The notes beneath the pieces were generated by a model, which saw only the letters and a program-made list of their open reading frames with translations, ran no database searches and had not been told where the DNA came from. The translations under genes and the position numbers were made by a program. 29,027 nt of DNA from DATLHO01 sp035539855 (GTDB lineage Bacteria; Bacteroidota; Ignavibacteria; OLB7): the NCBI GenBank assembly GCA_035539855.1, contig DATLHO010000104.1, positions 1 through 29,027 on the forward strand, in the 5' to 3' direction. This document shows positions 8,331 to 16,659 of this stretch, one piece after another. Position 1 is the first letter of the stretch. The number at the start of each line of letters is the position of its first letter.

Positions 8331-11300
8331 TCGAACGCATCATCGAGTGGAGCGCGAAGAACCGCCTGATCGTCATCCTGGCGTTCCTCGGCCTGACCGC
8401 CGCGGGCGTCTGGGCGGCCTCCACGACCCCTGTCGACGCGATCCCCGATCTCTCGGAGAACCAGGTCATCGTCTACACCGAGTGGATGGGCCGCTCGCCG
8501 AAGACCGTCGAGGAGCAGGTCACCTATCCGCTGACGACGACGCTGCAGGGACTGCCCGGAGTGCGCGCGGTGCGTGCCAACAGCATGTTCGGCATGAGCT
8601 TCATCTTCGTGATTTTCGAGGATGGGGTCGATCAGTACTTCGCACGAACCCAGGTGCGCGAGCGCCTGAGCGTCGCGCAGGCGAAGCTGCCCTCGGGCGT
8701 CGTCGCGACGCTCGGACCCGACGGCACGGGCGTCGGTCACGTCTTCTGGTACACCGTCGAAGGCGGCGACTTCGATCTCGGCACGCTGCGGACGCTGCAG
8801 GACTGGTACATCCGACAGAAGCTCTCCGCGGTCGAGGGCGTCGCCGAGGTCGCCTCGGTCGGCGGCTTCGTCAAGCAGTACCAGGTCGACGTCGATCCGG
8901 AGCGGATGCGGTCGTTCGGACTGACGTTCGACCGCGTCGTCACGGCGCTGCAGCGCTCGAACAACGAGGTCGGCGGCAAGCTCATCGAGACCTCCGGCAG
9001 CGAGGCGTTCGTGCGCGGCCAGGGATTCATCACCGATCGCGCCGACGTCGAGCGCATCGTCGTCGCGACGCTTCCCGGCGGCGTGCCGGTGCGTCTCGAC
9101 CAGATCGCGACCGTGCAGCTCGGCGGCGAGATCCGCCGCGGGACGCTCGAGAAGAACGGCAGGGGAGAGGCGGTCGGCGGCATCATCGTGATGCGCCAGG
9201 GCGAGAACGCGGGTGAAGTCATCGACGCCGTCAAGGCGAAGATCGCAGAGATCTCGCCGGGACTTCCGAAGGGCGTGCAGATCGTCGCCAGCTACGACCG
9301 CGAGCCGTTGATCGACGCGTCGGTCGAGACGCTGACGACAGCGCTGATCGAGGAGGCGATCGTCGTGACGCTCGTCGTGCTCGTGTTCATGCTGCACCTG
9401 CGCAGCGCGTTCCGAATCCTGATCGGCTTTCCCGTCTCGGTGCTGCTGACGTTCCTGCTGATGCGCGCGTTCGACATCACCTCGAACATCATGTCACTCG
9501 GCGGCATCGCGATCGCCATCGGCGAGGTCGTCGACGCCTCGATCGTCATCGTCGAGAACGCCTACCGAAACATCGCCGAGGCGCAACAGCAGGGAAGAGT
9601 CCTCACGCGCGAGGAATACCTCCGCATCACCGTCTTCTCGGCACGCCAGGTCGGCCGCGCGATTTTCTTCTCGGCGGCGATTATGGTCATCTCGTTCCTT
9701 CCCGTGTTCATGCTCGAGGGACAGGAGGGCAAGCTCTTCCATCCGCTGGCGTGGACGAAGACGTTCGTCATCGCGGCCTCGGCGATCGTCGCGATCACGC
9801 TGACGCCGATCGTGATGACGTTCTTCATGGGCGGACGGCTGCGACCGGAGGAGAAGCATCCGGTCATGCGGTTCTTCACGCGGCTGTACGAGCCGGTCCT
9901 GCGCTGGTGTCTGCGGCATCGTCGCACGACCATCGCGCTCAACGTGCTCGCCCTGGTTGCCGCGGTGCCGATGGTGCTGTCGACCGGCTCGGAATTCATG
10001 CCGCCGCTGGACGAGGGGTCGCTGCTGTTCATGCCGGTGCTGCTGCCGGATGCCTCGATCGCCGAGGTCAACCGCATCCTCCAGATCCAGGACAGGATCA
10101 TCGCCGAATACCCCGAGGTCGACCACGTGCTCGGCAAGGCGGGACGGGCCGAGACGGCGACCGACAACGCGCCGTTGTCGATGATCGAGACGGTGATCCT
10201 GCTGAAGCCGCGCGAGGAGTGGCGGCCGGGCATCACCAAGCAGCGCATCATCGGCGACCTCGATCACGCGCTGCAGATCCCGGGCGTGCGAAACGGCTGG
10301 ACACAGCCGATCATCAACCGCATCAACATGCTCTCGACCGGCGTGCGCACCGATCTCGGCGTGAAGATCTTCGGTGAGGATCTCGACTCGCTCGAGGCGT
10401 ACGCCATCCGCGCCGAGACCATCCTGAAGACCGTCCCGGGAGCGGCCGACGTCACTGCCGAGCGCGTGCAGGGCGGACGCTTCGTCGACATCACCGTCGA
10501 CGAGGCCGCGATCGCGCGCTACGGCATCGCCGTCGCCGACGTGCAGATGCTGATAGAGACCGCGCTCGGCGGCGAGAACATCGGCCAGGTAATCGAGGGC
10601 CGCGCGCGCTTCCCGATCCGCGTGCGCTACGAGCGCGAGCTGCGCGACAACATCGACGCGATGCGCCGCATCCTCGTTCCGATCCGCTCCGGCTCGGCCG
10701 GAGGATCGACGCTGCCGGTCGGCGTCAGCGAGGAGGCCTCCGCGGCCACCGGGGGCGGCTCCGGCGGCATGGGCGGCATGGGCGGTGGATCGTCGATGGG
10801 CGACCAGGGCGTCGCCGCGGCGACGGGCGTCACGGGGATCTCCGGCGCGCCAATGACGAGCAGCGTCAGCGCGCTCGCAGGCGCGCCGGCGCAGGCCTAC
10901 GTGCACCTCGGCGACGTCGCTCGCGTCGAGATCACGGCGGGTCCGTCGATGATCGCCTCGGAGGGAGGCCAGCTTCGCTCGGTCGTCTTCCTCAACGTGC
11001 GCGGCCGCGACATGGGCAGCTTCGTCGAGGCGGCCAAGGACGAGCTCGCCGCGAAGCTCGCGCTGCCGACGGGGTATACATGGGAGCTCGGCGGGCAGTA
11101 CGAGAACAAGATCCGCGCGGACCAGCGGCTGATGATCCTCGTGCCGATCGTCTTCGGCGTGATCTTCCTGCTGCTATACCTGACGATGCGCGACGTCAAG
11201 GAGGCGGCGGTGATCATGCTGTCGGTGCCGTTCGCGCTCATCGGCGGCGTGTACCTGCAGTACCTGCTCGGCTTCAACTTCTCGGTCGCGGTCTGGGTGG

Positions 11301-11683
11301 GCTACATCTCGCTCTACGGCGTCGCCGTTCAGACCGGCGTGGTCATGGTCGTGTACCTGCACCAGGCGCTCGACCGTCGGCTCGCCGAACAGGAGACCGT
11401 GACGCTGCAGGACATCCACGCGGCGACGATGGAGGGAGCGGTGCAGCGGCTGCGGCCGAAGCTCATGACCGTGGCCACGACGATGATTGGGCTGGTGCCG
11501 ATCATGTTCTCGACCGCCCCCGGCTCCGACGTGATGAAGCCCCTGATGACCCCGATGATCGGCGGATTGCTGACCTCGGCCGTGCACGTGCTGATCATGA
11601 CGCCGGTGCTCTTCATCATGATGAAGGAGCGCGCGCTGCGCCGGGGAAAACTCGAGAAATCGCAGATGGTGGACTGGGTATAG
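8327..11683 (+). CDS. cusA: CusA-type heavy-metal RND efflux pump (Cu(I)/Ag(I))
   Basis: An 1118-residue inner-membrane RND transporter of the heavy-metal class, longer than the roughly 1050 residues usual for CusA. The three copper-binding methionines of E. coli CusA (M573, M623, M672) align with M569 (LLFMP), M619 (LSMIE) and M668 (NMLSTG), with identical spacing of 50 and 49. The proton-relay D403 (GEVVDAS), E410 and K1045 (RPKLMT) are present, but the position of CusA E939 is Q1002 (AVQTGVV). These support Cu(I)/Ag(I) as substrate over Zn/Co. A Gly/Ser/Met-rich insert of about 65 residues lies at about 787-858 in the second periplasmic domain (GGMGGMGGGSSMG). Translation is coupled to cusB by an ATGA overlap. 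Confidence 0.95.
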   Translation: MIERIIEWSAKNRLIVILAFLGLTAAGVWAASTTPVDAIPDLSENQVIVYTEWMGRSPKTVEEQVTYPLTTTLQGLPGVRAVRANSMFGMSFIFVIFEDGVDQYFARTQVRERLSVAQAKLPSGVVATLGPDGTGVGHVFWYTVEGGDFDLGTLRTLQDWYIRQKLSAVEGVAEVASVGGFVKQYQVDVDPERMRSFGLTFDRVVTALQRSNNEVGGKLIETSGSEAFVRGQGFITDRADVERIVVATLPGGVPVRLDQIATVQLGGEIRRGTLEKNGRGEAVGGIIVMRQGENAGEVIDAVKAKIAEISPGLPKGVQIVASYDREPLIDASVETLTTALIEEAIVVTLVVLVFMLHLRSAFRILIGFPVSVLLTFLLMRAFDITSNIMSLGGIAIAIGEVVDASIVIVENAYRNIAEAQQQGRVLTREEYLRITVFSARQVGRAIFFSAAIMVISFLPVFMLEGQEGKLFHPLAWTKTFVIAASAIVAITLTPIVMTFFMGGRLRPEEKHPVMRFFTRLYEPVLRWCLRHRRTTIALNVLALVAAVPMVLSTGSEFMPPLDEGSLLFMPVLLPDASIAEVNRILQIQDRIIAEYPEVDHVLGKAGRAETATDNAPLSMIETVILLKPREEWRPGITKQRIIGDLDHALQIPGVRNGWTQPIINRINMLSTGVRTDLGVKIFGEDLDSLEAYAIRAETILKTVPGAADVTAERVQGGRFVDITVDEAAIARYGIAVADVQMLIETALGGENIGQVIEGRARFPIRVRYERELRDNIDAMRRILVPIRSGSAGGSTLPVGVSEEASAATGGGSGGMGGMGGGSSMGDQGVAAATGVTGISGAPMTSSVSALAGAPAQAYVHLGDVARVEITAGPSMIASEGGQLRSVVFLNVRGRDMGSFVEAAKDELAAKLALPTGYTWELGGQYENKIRADQRLMILVPIVFGVIFLLLYLTMRDVKEAAVIMLSVPFALIGGVYLQYLLGFNFSVAVWVGYISLYGVAVQTGVVMVVYLHQALDRRLAEQETVTLQDIHAATMEGAVQRLRPKLMTVATTMIGLVPIMFSTAPGSDVMKPLMTPMIGGLLTSAVHVLIMTPVLFIMMKERALRRGKLEKSQMVDWV

Positions 11684-11759
11684 GGGCGTCGAGCGCCGTT
11701 CGGTATCGTATTTGCCTTCTGAACGCTATCCGGCCGACGTGCCGGGAACCAACACGTTC

Positions 11760-11765
11760 AGGAGG
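11760..11765 (+). promoter_or_regulatory. Strong Shine-Dalgarno site
   Basis: AGGAGG sits 4 bases before the ATG at 11770 and fixes the start of the first CusF-like gene. It is notable because most genes in this window have no recognisable Shine-Dalgarno sequence. Confidence 0.7.
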
Positions 11766-11769
11766 GAGC

Positions 11770-12252
11770 ATGAAACGCGTTCTCACGTCGATCGCGATGG
11801 CGATCGCTCTTGTCGGATTCATCGGCATCACCGGATGCGACGCCGACGGCGATCGCGACGATGCCGATTCACTGACGATCGACAGCGGCGGAATCGACGT
11901 CGACAGCGGCGTCGGCGGTACGGAGGTGAAGGTCGACGACAGCGACAAGGACTACACCTTCGAAGGAACGGCCACGGGCGTCAGCGGCGACATGGTCACG
12001 ATCGATCACGAGGAGATCGATGGATACAAGCCGGCCGGCTCTAACTCGTACAAGCTCGCCGACAAGGAGATGGCGCAGTACGTCGAGAAGGGAGAGCGCA
12101 TGGAGTTCAAGCTCAAGGTCGTCGGGGACCAGGCGCTGATCACCGCGATGGAGACGACCGATGACGACGACACCACGGGTGTCGACCTCAAGGACAACGA
12201 CGACATGGACACCATTGGCAGCAACAGTGGTGTCGACGACAAGAAGAAGTAG
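11770..12252 (+). CDS. CusF-like lipoprotein lacking the copper ligands, Asp-rich
   Basis: A 160-residue lipoprotein with lipobox ITGC (C23). After an Asp-rich linker, residues about 62-125 align with the CusF-type domain of the next gene: YTFEGTATGVSGDMVTIDHE matches its YESHGTVTKIDEENNRVTLD followed by HE, and later VEKGERMEFKLKVVG matches LETGKRYAFTVVVGG. The histidine (H80) is kept. The Trp/Met copper-binding segment of CusF is replaced by YKPAGSNSY, which has no ligands. An Asp-rich, Lys-ending tail follows. It may therefore bind another ion, or serve as a structural or regulatory partner. It lies 86 bases after cusA and has its own strong ribosome-binding site. The family assignment rests on the paralogue alignment made by eye. 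Confidence 0.78.
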   Translation: MKRVLTSIAMAIALVGFIGITGCDADGDRDDADSLTIDSGGIDVDSGVGGTEVKVDDSDKDYTFEGTATGVSGDMVTIDHEEIDGYKPAGSNSYKLADKEMAQYVEKGERMEFKLKVVGDQALITAMETTDDDDTTGVDLKDNDDMDTIGSNSGVDDKKK

Positions 12253-12283
12253 CTCCGTCGCCCATTGAGCAAGGGGTCGCACG

Positions 12284-12320
12284 ACTCCCCGGCACGGAAG
12301 CTTCCGGCCGGGGAGTGCTC
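12284..12320 (+). terminator. Hairpin after the Asp-rich CusF-like gene
   Basis: ACTCCCCGGC at 12284-12293 pairs with 12307-12316, and the inner CGGAAG/CTTCCG extends the stem with one bulged A, leaving almost no loop. GCTCGTTTG follows. This probably reduces or ends transcription before the next gene. A second 8-bp hairpin (12328-12335 with 12344-12351) follows closely. Confidence 0.6.
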
Positions 12321-12412
12321 GTTTGCGCCCGTCCCGGCGAATGGGGACGGGGCAGTATCTTCCGTCCCGCGAACCGGCGCCCGATCGGCGCGCTCATCAA
12401 TCCAGGCACGAC

Positions 12413-12760
12413 ATGAATACACGGCATCTGCTGCGCGGCGCCCTCCCGGCGCTCGCACTGACGATCGCGCTCGCCGCATGCGGCGGCGACAAGACCGCGG
12501 AGGTCCGGACCATCAGCGGCCCGACGAAGACCTACGAGTCCCACGGGACGGTCACGAAGATCGACGAGGAGAACAACCGCGTCACGCTCGATCACGAGCA
12601 GATCGGCGACTGGATGGAGCCGATGAAGATGCCCTTCCCGGTCTCCGATCCCGCGCTGCTCGAGGGCCTCGAGACCGGCAAGCGCTACGCCTTCACCGTC
12701 GTCGTCGGCGGTCAGGACAACACCGACTACATGATCACCAGGCTCACGCCCGCGCAGTGA
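12413..12760 (+). CDS. cusF: CusF-type periplasmic Cu(I)/Ag(I)-binding lipoprotein
   Basis: A 115-residue lipoprotein (lipobox LAAC, C23) carrying a CusF-type OB-fold domain. The metal site is readable as H61, W67, M68, M71 and M73 in HEQIGDWMEPMKMPF, comparable to the His, Trp, Met, Met ligands of E. coli CusF. CusF delivers Cu(I) or Ag(I) to CusB/CusA in the periplasm; here the lipid anchor would hold it at a membrane. This copy keeps the ligands, unlike the paralogue just upstream. Hairpins lie between the two genes, so it may have separate expression. The copper-chaperone gene follows 41 bases later. Confidence 0.88.
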   Translation: MNTRHLLRGALPALALTIALAACGGDKTAEVRTISGPTKTYESHGTVTKIDEENNRVTLDHEQIGDWMEPMKMPFPVSDPALLEGLETGKRYAFTVVVGGQDNTDYMITRLTPAQ

Positions 12761-12801
12761 CGGCGGGCTCCGATACCAACAACCCAAACGCTGTAGAGAG
12801 A

Positions 12802-13011
12802 ATGGATAAGCGCACCGAAGAGTTCAAGATCGAGGGGATGAGCTGTGGCCACTGCCTCGAGGCGGTCAAGCGCGCGCTCAACGAGACCGAGGGCGTCGAG
12901 CACCACGAGGTGGCACTCGGATCGGCGAAGGTCAACTTCGATCCGCAGGTGACCGACCGCGAGAAGATCGCCGCCGCGATCACCGACGCCGGCTACGACG
13001 TCGTCGCGTAG
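12802..13011 (+). CDS. CopZ-like cytoplasmic copper chaperone (HMA domain)
   Basis: A 69-residue single HMA domain without signal peptide, so cytoplasmic. The motif GMSCGHC carries the two Cu(I)-binding cysteines in the first loop, and VEHHEVALGSAKVNFD plus AAAITDAGYDV complete the ferredoxin-like fold. CopZ-type chaperones bind Cu(I) in the cytosol and pass it to exporters or regulators. No P-type ATPase is present in the window, so its cytosolic partner must be elsewhere. It differs from the secreted HMA protein at 1-339 both in location and in having GHC rather than GMC. Confidence 0.9.
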   Translation: MDKRTEEFKIEGMSCGHCLEAVKRALNETEGVEHHEVALGSAKVNFDPQVTDREKIAAAITDAGYDVVA

Positions 13012-13042
13012 AGACGTCGCGCCCGCCTGAACGCGAGCTCAC

Positions 13043-13100
13043 GCGAGGCACGGCCGGGGACCCTACGGGCATCGACCTCTAGGCGCCGACCGTGCCTCGC
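13043..13100. repeat. 11-bp perfect inverted repeat before the multicopper oxidase
   Basis: GCGAGGCACGG at 13043-13053 is the exact reverse complement of 13090-13100, with 36 bases between. The right arm lies just upstream of a promoter-like element (13103-13133). It could be an operator pair for a dimeric regulator or a long-loop terminator for the chaperone gene. Confidence 0.45.
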
Positions 13101-13102
13101 TG

Positions 13103-13133
13103 TTTCAATCACCCCGCACAGTCGGTACCTTCT
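13103..13133 (+). promoter_or_regulatory. Candidate promoter of the multicopper oxidase gene
   Basis: TTTC at 13103-13106, a 19-base spacer and TACCTTCT at 13126-13133 resemble the Bacteroidota TTTG / TAnnTTTG pattern, with two deviations. The oxidase ATG is 39 bases further on. Confidence 0.3.
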
Positions 13134-13172
13134 CCGACCGGCACCCCGTCAGTCGAACGAATCCCCCACGTC

Positions 13173-14639
13173 ATGAAACGACGCGACTTCCTGCGCGCCG
13201 CCGGAATCGGCGCGGCAACCGCGATCGCCTCGCCGCTGCTGCGCGCCAGGTCCACGGCGACCATCGAGGGCAACCGGCTCCGTATCCCACGGGAGTGGAC
13301 CGGAGGCGGGCTCGAGGCGGCCGTGACGCAGACCGAGGTCTGGCCGGGAGAGACCACGGAGCTTTTCACGCTCGGCGGAATCTGGCCCGGACCGACGATT
13401 CGCGTCCGCCGCGGCGGGACGCTCGATGTCGCGTTCACCAACCGGCTGGCGGAGCCGACGACGATTCACTGGCATGGCCTGATCGTTCCGCCGGCAATGG
13501 ATGGTCATCCCAAGGATGCCGTCGCGCCGGAAGGCTCGTTTCGCTACACGTTCGATGTCGCCAATCGCGCCGGAACCTACTGGTACCACCCGCATCCGCA
13601 CGAGCGCACGGCCGCGCAGACCTACCGAGGCATGGCGGGATTGCTCATCGTCGAGGACGACGAGGAGCAGGCGCTCGACCTGCCGCGCGGAGTCCTCGAC
13701 ATTCCCCTCGTGATTCAGGATCGCTACCTCAACGGAGCCCGCACGCTCGACTATGCTCCGACGAGCTCCCAGCGGCTCAACGGCATGCTCGGCGACACCG
13801 TCTTCGTCAACGGCACTCCCGATGCCTACCACGAGGTCGATGCCGGACTCCATCGACTGCGCGTGCTCAACGGCGGCAACGCCCGAATCCTCCGGCTCGC
13901 GTTCTCCGATGGTCGCCGCTTCTCGATCATCGGAACCGACGGGGGCCTGCTCGATCGGCCGTACGAGGTCAGCGAGACCTACCTTGCGCCGGCCGAGCGC
14001 GTCGAGCTGCTCGTGGACTTCTCCGACCTCGGTGCGGCCGAGGAATCCGCCCTCGTGAGCCTGCCGTTCGGCACGGCCACGGTTCCCGAGCAGCAGGGAT
14101 ACGGCCTCACCGTCCTGCGCTTCGTCGGCACCGGAGCGTCGGGACACACGCGCCCCGCGCCGGCGACGCTCGCGTCGCTGCCGCCGCTGGGCGCCGTCGG
14201 TGAGGTCGCCCATACGTTCATGCTCGACACGTCGCCGATACCGCGTGAAGGACACCATCACCGCATCAACGGGAAGGTGTTCGAGATGGACTCGTTCGAA
14301 TCGTGGCGGCTCACCGTCGGACGGCCCGAGGTGTGGGAGATCGTGAACAACCACACGATGCCACACCCGATGCACGTGCACGGGACGCAGTTCCGCATCA
14401 TCGATCGCGATGGGGCGCCTGCATCCGACCCGCGCGACCGCGGCTGGAAGGACACCGTGCAGCTCGACGGACTGACGAGCGTGCGCGTCCTCGTGTCGTT
14501 CGACCACACCGGGCTGTATCTCATCCACTGCCACAACCTCGAGCACGAGGACGACGGCATGATGCTCAACTTCCTCGTCGAGGCGCCCACGGGCGTCGAC
14601 GCCGACGCGAACCTACCCACGGAGATGGACCTGCGATGA
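13173..14639 (+). CDS. Tat-exported multicopper oxidase, CueO-like
   Basis: A 488-residue three-cupredoxin oxidase. It starts with a Tat signal (MKRRDFL, then an Ala-rich core), implying export in the folded, metal-loaded state. All four copper motifs are present: HWHG (H99, H101), WYHPHPH (H139, H141), HPMHVHG (H398, H401, H403) and HCHNLEHEDDGMM (H452, C453, H454, H458, M463). The set defines one type-1 and one trinuclear site, with Met as axial type-1 ligand as in CueO. CueO-like enzymes oxidise periplasmic Cu(I) to the less toxic Cu(II) at the expense of O2. The Met-rich helix-loop of E. coli CueO is missing. The stop codon overlaps the start of the next gene by four bases. Confidence 0.95.
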   Translation: MKRRDFLRAAGIGAATAIASPLLRARSTATIEGNRLRIPREWTGGGLEAAVTQTEVWPGETTELFTLGGIWPGPTIRVRRGGTLDVAFTNRLAEPTTIHWHGLIVPPAMDGHPKDAVAPEGSFRYTFDVANRAGTYWYHPHPHERTAAQTYRGMAGLLIVEDDEEQALDLPRGVLDIPLVIQDRYLNGARTLDYAPTSSQRLNGMLGDTVFVNGTPDAYHEVDAGLHRLRVLNGGNARILRLAFSDGRRFSIIGTDGGLLDRPYEVSETYLAPAERVELLVDFSDLGAAEESALVSLPFGTATVPEQQGYGLTVLRFVGTGASGHTRPAPATLASLPPLGAVGEVAHTFMLDTSPIPREGHHHRINGKVFEMDSFESWRLTVGRPEVWEIVNNHTMPHPMHVHGTQFRIIDRDGAPASDPRDRGWKDTVQLDGLTSVRVLVSFDHTGLYLIHCHNLEHEDDGMMLNFLVEAPTGVDADANLPTEMDLR

Positions 14640-16579
14640 CACGACCACGACTCCGCATGAATTCTCGTCCGGCTCGGTTCCCGATCACGGCGCTGCCGAC
14701 GGCCGCTCTGTCGACTGTCGTCCTGCCTGCCGCCGAGCTGCCGACGGCCCTGCGGTCATTCGCCGCGCTTATGATCTCCGTGCTCGCGGCCGCGGCGTTT
14801 CTTCACGTCGGGCCGCCGACGGCACGCGCGCAGAGCTTCGACGGGGGGATCCGCGTCAACACCGACGCCGCCGGATCGGCGCAGGCCTCTCCCTGGATTC
14901 ACGCCGCGCCCGACGGTCGCGTGTGGATCGGGTGGGTCAACGCGGTCGACGGCCGCGGGCCGATCGTGCTGAGCTCGACGAGCGACGGTGGCGCGACGTT
15001 CGCGCCGCAGCGCGTCGTCCTGCCCGGACGCACGGCGCTCTCGGGGATGCAGCGCGGGCCGCAGTTCGTCGTCGACCGTCGCGGCGGGATTCACATGGTC
15101 TGGCAGGAGCGGATCGTGCAGGGGACGGTCTCGGCGATGTACTCGCGCTCGCTCGACGGCGGTCAGACGTTCAGCACGCCGGTCTTCGCCGCGGCCGACA
15201 GCGGACGGTTCGACCAGGACTTCCCGAGCATCGCCGTCGACTCCGGCGACAACGTCTCGATCGCGTGGATCGACAACCGCGAGATCGAGCTCGGCACCTC
15301 GACGCAGACGCACCTGTACTATACCCGCTCGACCGATCGCGGCGCGACCTTTGGTGCGCCGGTGCGCGCCAGCCGGATGCCGGGGGGCGAGGGAGGCTCC
15401 TGCGAGTGCTGCAACACTGCAATCGCGACCGCCGATGACGGCACCGTGTTCATCGCGTTCCGTGGAAACGTCGACAACTACCGCGACGTGCACGTCGCGC
15501 GCACGAGCGACGGCGGCATGACGTTCGAGGTCTTCCAGGCGGCCAGTGGAAGCTGGCAGATCGGCGCGTGCCCGATGACCGGCTCGTCGATCGCGGTCGA
15601 TCGCAACGGCACCGCGCACGTCGTCTGGCGCGACTCGCGTCAGTCCGCCGGTGGCCGCGACATCGTCTACTACGCGACGCTCGCGCGCGACGGCGACCGA
15701 TGCAGCGGCGACCTGCCGATCTCCGACTCGCCGAAGCGGACGAACTTCCCGTCGATCGCCGTCGATCGGTCCGACGTGATCGTCACCGGCTGGCAGGACA
15801 CACGCGCCGATGCCGTCGACGTGCACATCTCCGGCTCGCTCGATGGCGGCAATACGTTCGCGGCGAGCGCGCCAGTCGGCGGCGCACCGATCACGGGCCG
15901 CCAGGAGCTGCTCGGACTCGGGATCGCGCCCGACGGCGCGCGCTACGCCGTGTGGCAGGACATGCGTCGCGACGCCGGCGACATCGTGCTCGCGCGCGAC
16001 ACCGCGGCGCTCTCGACGATCGCGCCGGGCCTCGTCACGCCGAGCTATCCGCTCGAAGGCGCAACCGTCTCGAGCGTCCCCGCGCTGCTGTGGAGCGCGC
16101 CGGCGAACCTCGGGAGCGCACGCCAGGTCGTCTACTCTGTGGCGATCACCAACGGGACCGACACGCTTCGCTTCGACCGACAGGCCGCACGCTCGCTCGA
16201 CGTGTCGCTCGCGCCGGGTTCGCATCGCTGGTGGATCACCGCATCGAGCAGCGTGGGCGAGTCGACGTCGGGTCCGTTCAGCTTCACGTTGAGCGATCCG
16301 AGCGCGGTCGAGGTCGAGCTCCCTGCGCGGGACATGCGCATCCACCCGTCACCTGCCGGCAGTGATGGGGCGGAGCTGCGCTTCACGCTCACACGCGGGA
16401 CCGACGTCTCGATCACGATCCACGACATCACGGGAGCTCGTGTCGAGACCGTGTCCTCACGAGATCTCGATGCCGGCGCGCACAGCGTGACGATCGGTCG
16501 AGGTCTCGTCGCCGGACGGTATCTCTGCCGAATCGATATCGCGGGCCATCGTCAGGTCCTTCCGCTCATCGTACGATAG
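14636..16579 (+). CDS. Secreted BNR/sialidase-like beta-propeller with T9SS sorting domain
   Basis: A 647-residue secreted protein translationally coupled to the oxidase (ATGA overlap). A long signal region ends near ARAQS. Residues about 70-445 hold a propeller with five Asp-box repeats of the S-x-DGG-x-TF type (SDGGATF, LDGGQTF, TDRGATF, SDGGMTF, LDGGNTF). A cysteine cluster, CECC (C256, C258, C259), plus C312 and C356 sit in the propeller. A fibronectin-like domain follows (about 460-560). The last 75 residues form a type A T9SS C-terminal domain (VSITIHDITGARVETV, LVAGRYLCRI, final LPLIVR), which targets the protein to the cell surface. No sialidase Arg triad could be assigned, so enzymatic activity is unproven. 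The cysteine cluster and coupling suggest a metal-related job, by inference. Confidence 0.88.
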   Translation: MTRPRLRMNSRPARFPITALPTAALSTVVLPAAELPTALRSFAALMISVLAAAAFLHVGPPTARAQSFDGGIRVNTDAAGSAQASPWIHAAPDGRVWIGWVNAVDGRGPIVLSSTSDGGATFAPQRVVLPGRTALSGMQRGPQFVVDRRGGIHMVWQERIVQGTVSAMYSRSLDGGQTFSTPVFAAADSGRFDQDFPSIAVDSGDNVSIAWIDNREIELGTSTQTHLYYTRSTDRGATFGAPVRASRMPGGEGGSCECCNTAIATADDGTVFIAFRGNVDNYRDVHVARTSDGGMTFEVFQAASGSWQIGACPMTGSSIAVDRNGTAHVVWRDSRQSAGGRDIVYYATLARDGDRCSGDLPISDSPKRTNFPSIAVDRSDVIVTGWQDTRADAVDVHISGSLDGGNTFAASAPVGGAPITGRQELLGLGIAPDGARYAVWQDMRRDAGDIVLARDTAALSTIAPGLVTPSYPLEGATVSSVPALLWSAPANLGSARQVVYSVAITNGTDTLRFDRQAARSLDVSLAPGSHRWWITASSSVGESTSGPFSFTLSDPSAVEVELPARDMRIHPSPAGSDGAELRFTLTRGTDVSITIHDITGARVETVSSRDLDAGAHSVTIGRGLVAGRYLCRIDIAGHRQVLPLIVR

Positions 16580-16604
16580 ACGTGTCCACGTGCACCCATG
16601 AACG

Positions 16605-16640
16605 ACGACGGGCTCCCGAAACCGGGAGCCCGTCGTGCTA
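16605..16640. terminator. Strong bidirectional terminator between convergent genes
   Basis: A perfect 14-bp stem, 16605-16618 with 16623-16636, closes a 4-base AAAC loop (arm ACGACGGGCTCCCG). It lies between the propeller gene and the convergent outer-membrane protein gene and should serve both. Confidence 0.85.
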
Positions 16641-16659
16641 TCTGGAGTCTGGTGTCGCG

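Noticed and set aside
14636..16579. Calling the propeller protein a true sialidase
   Set aside because: Asp-box repeats alone define the fold; a catalytic Arg triad and Tyr/Glu pair could not be assigned.
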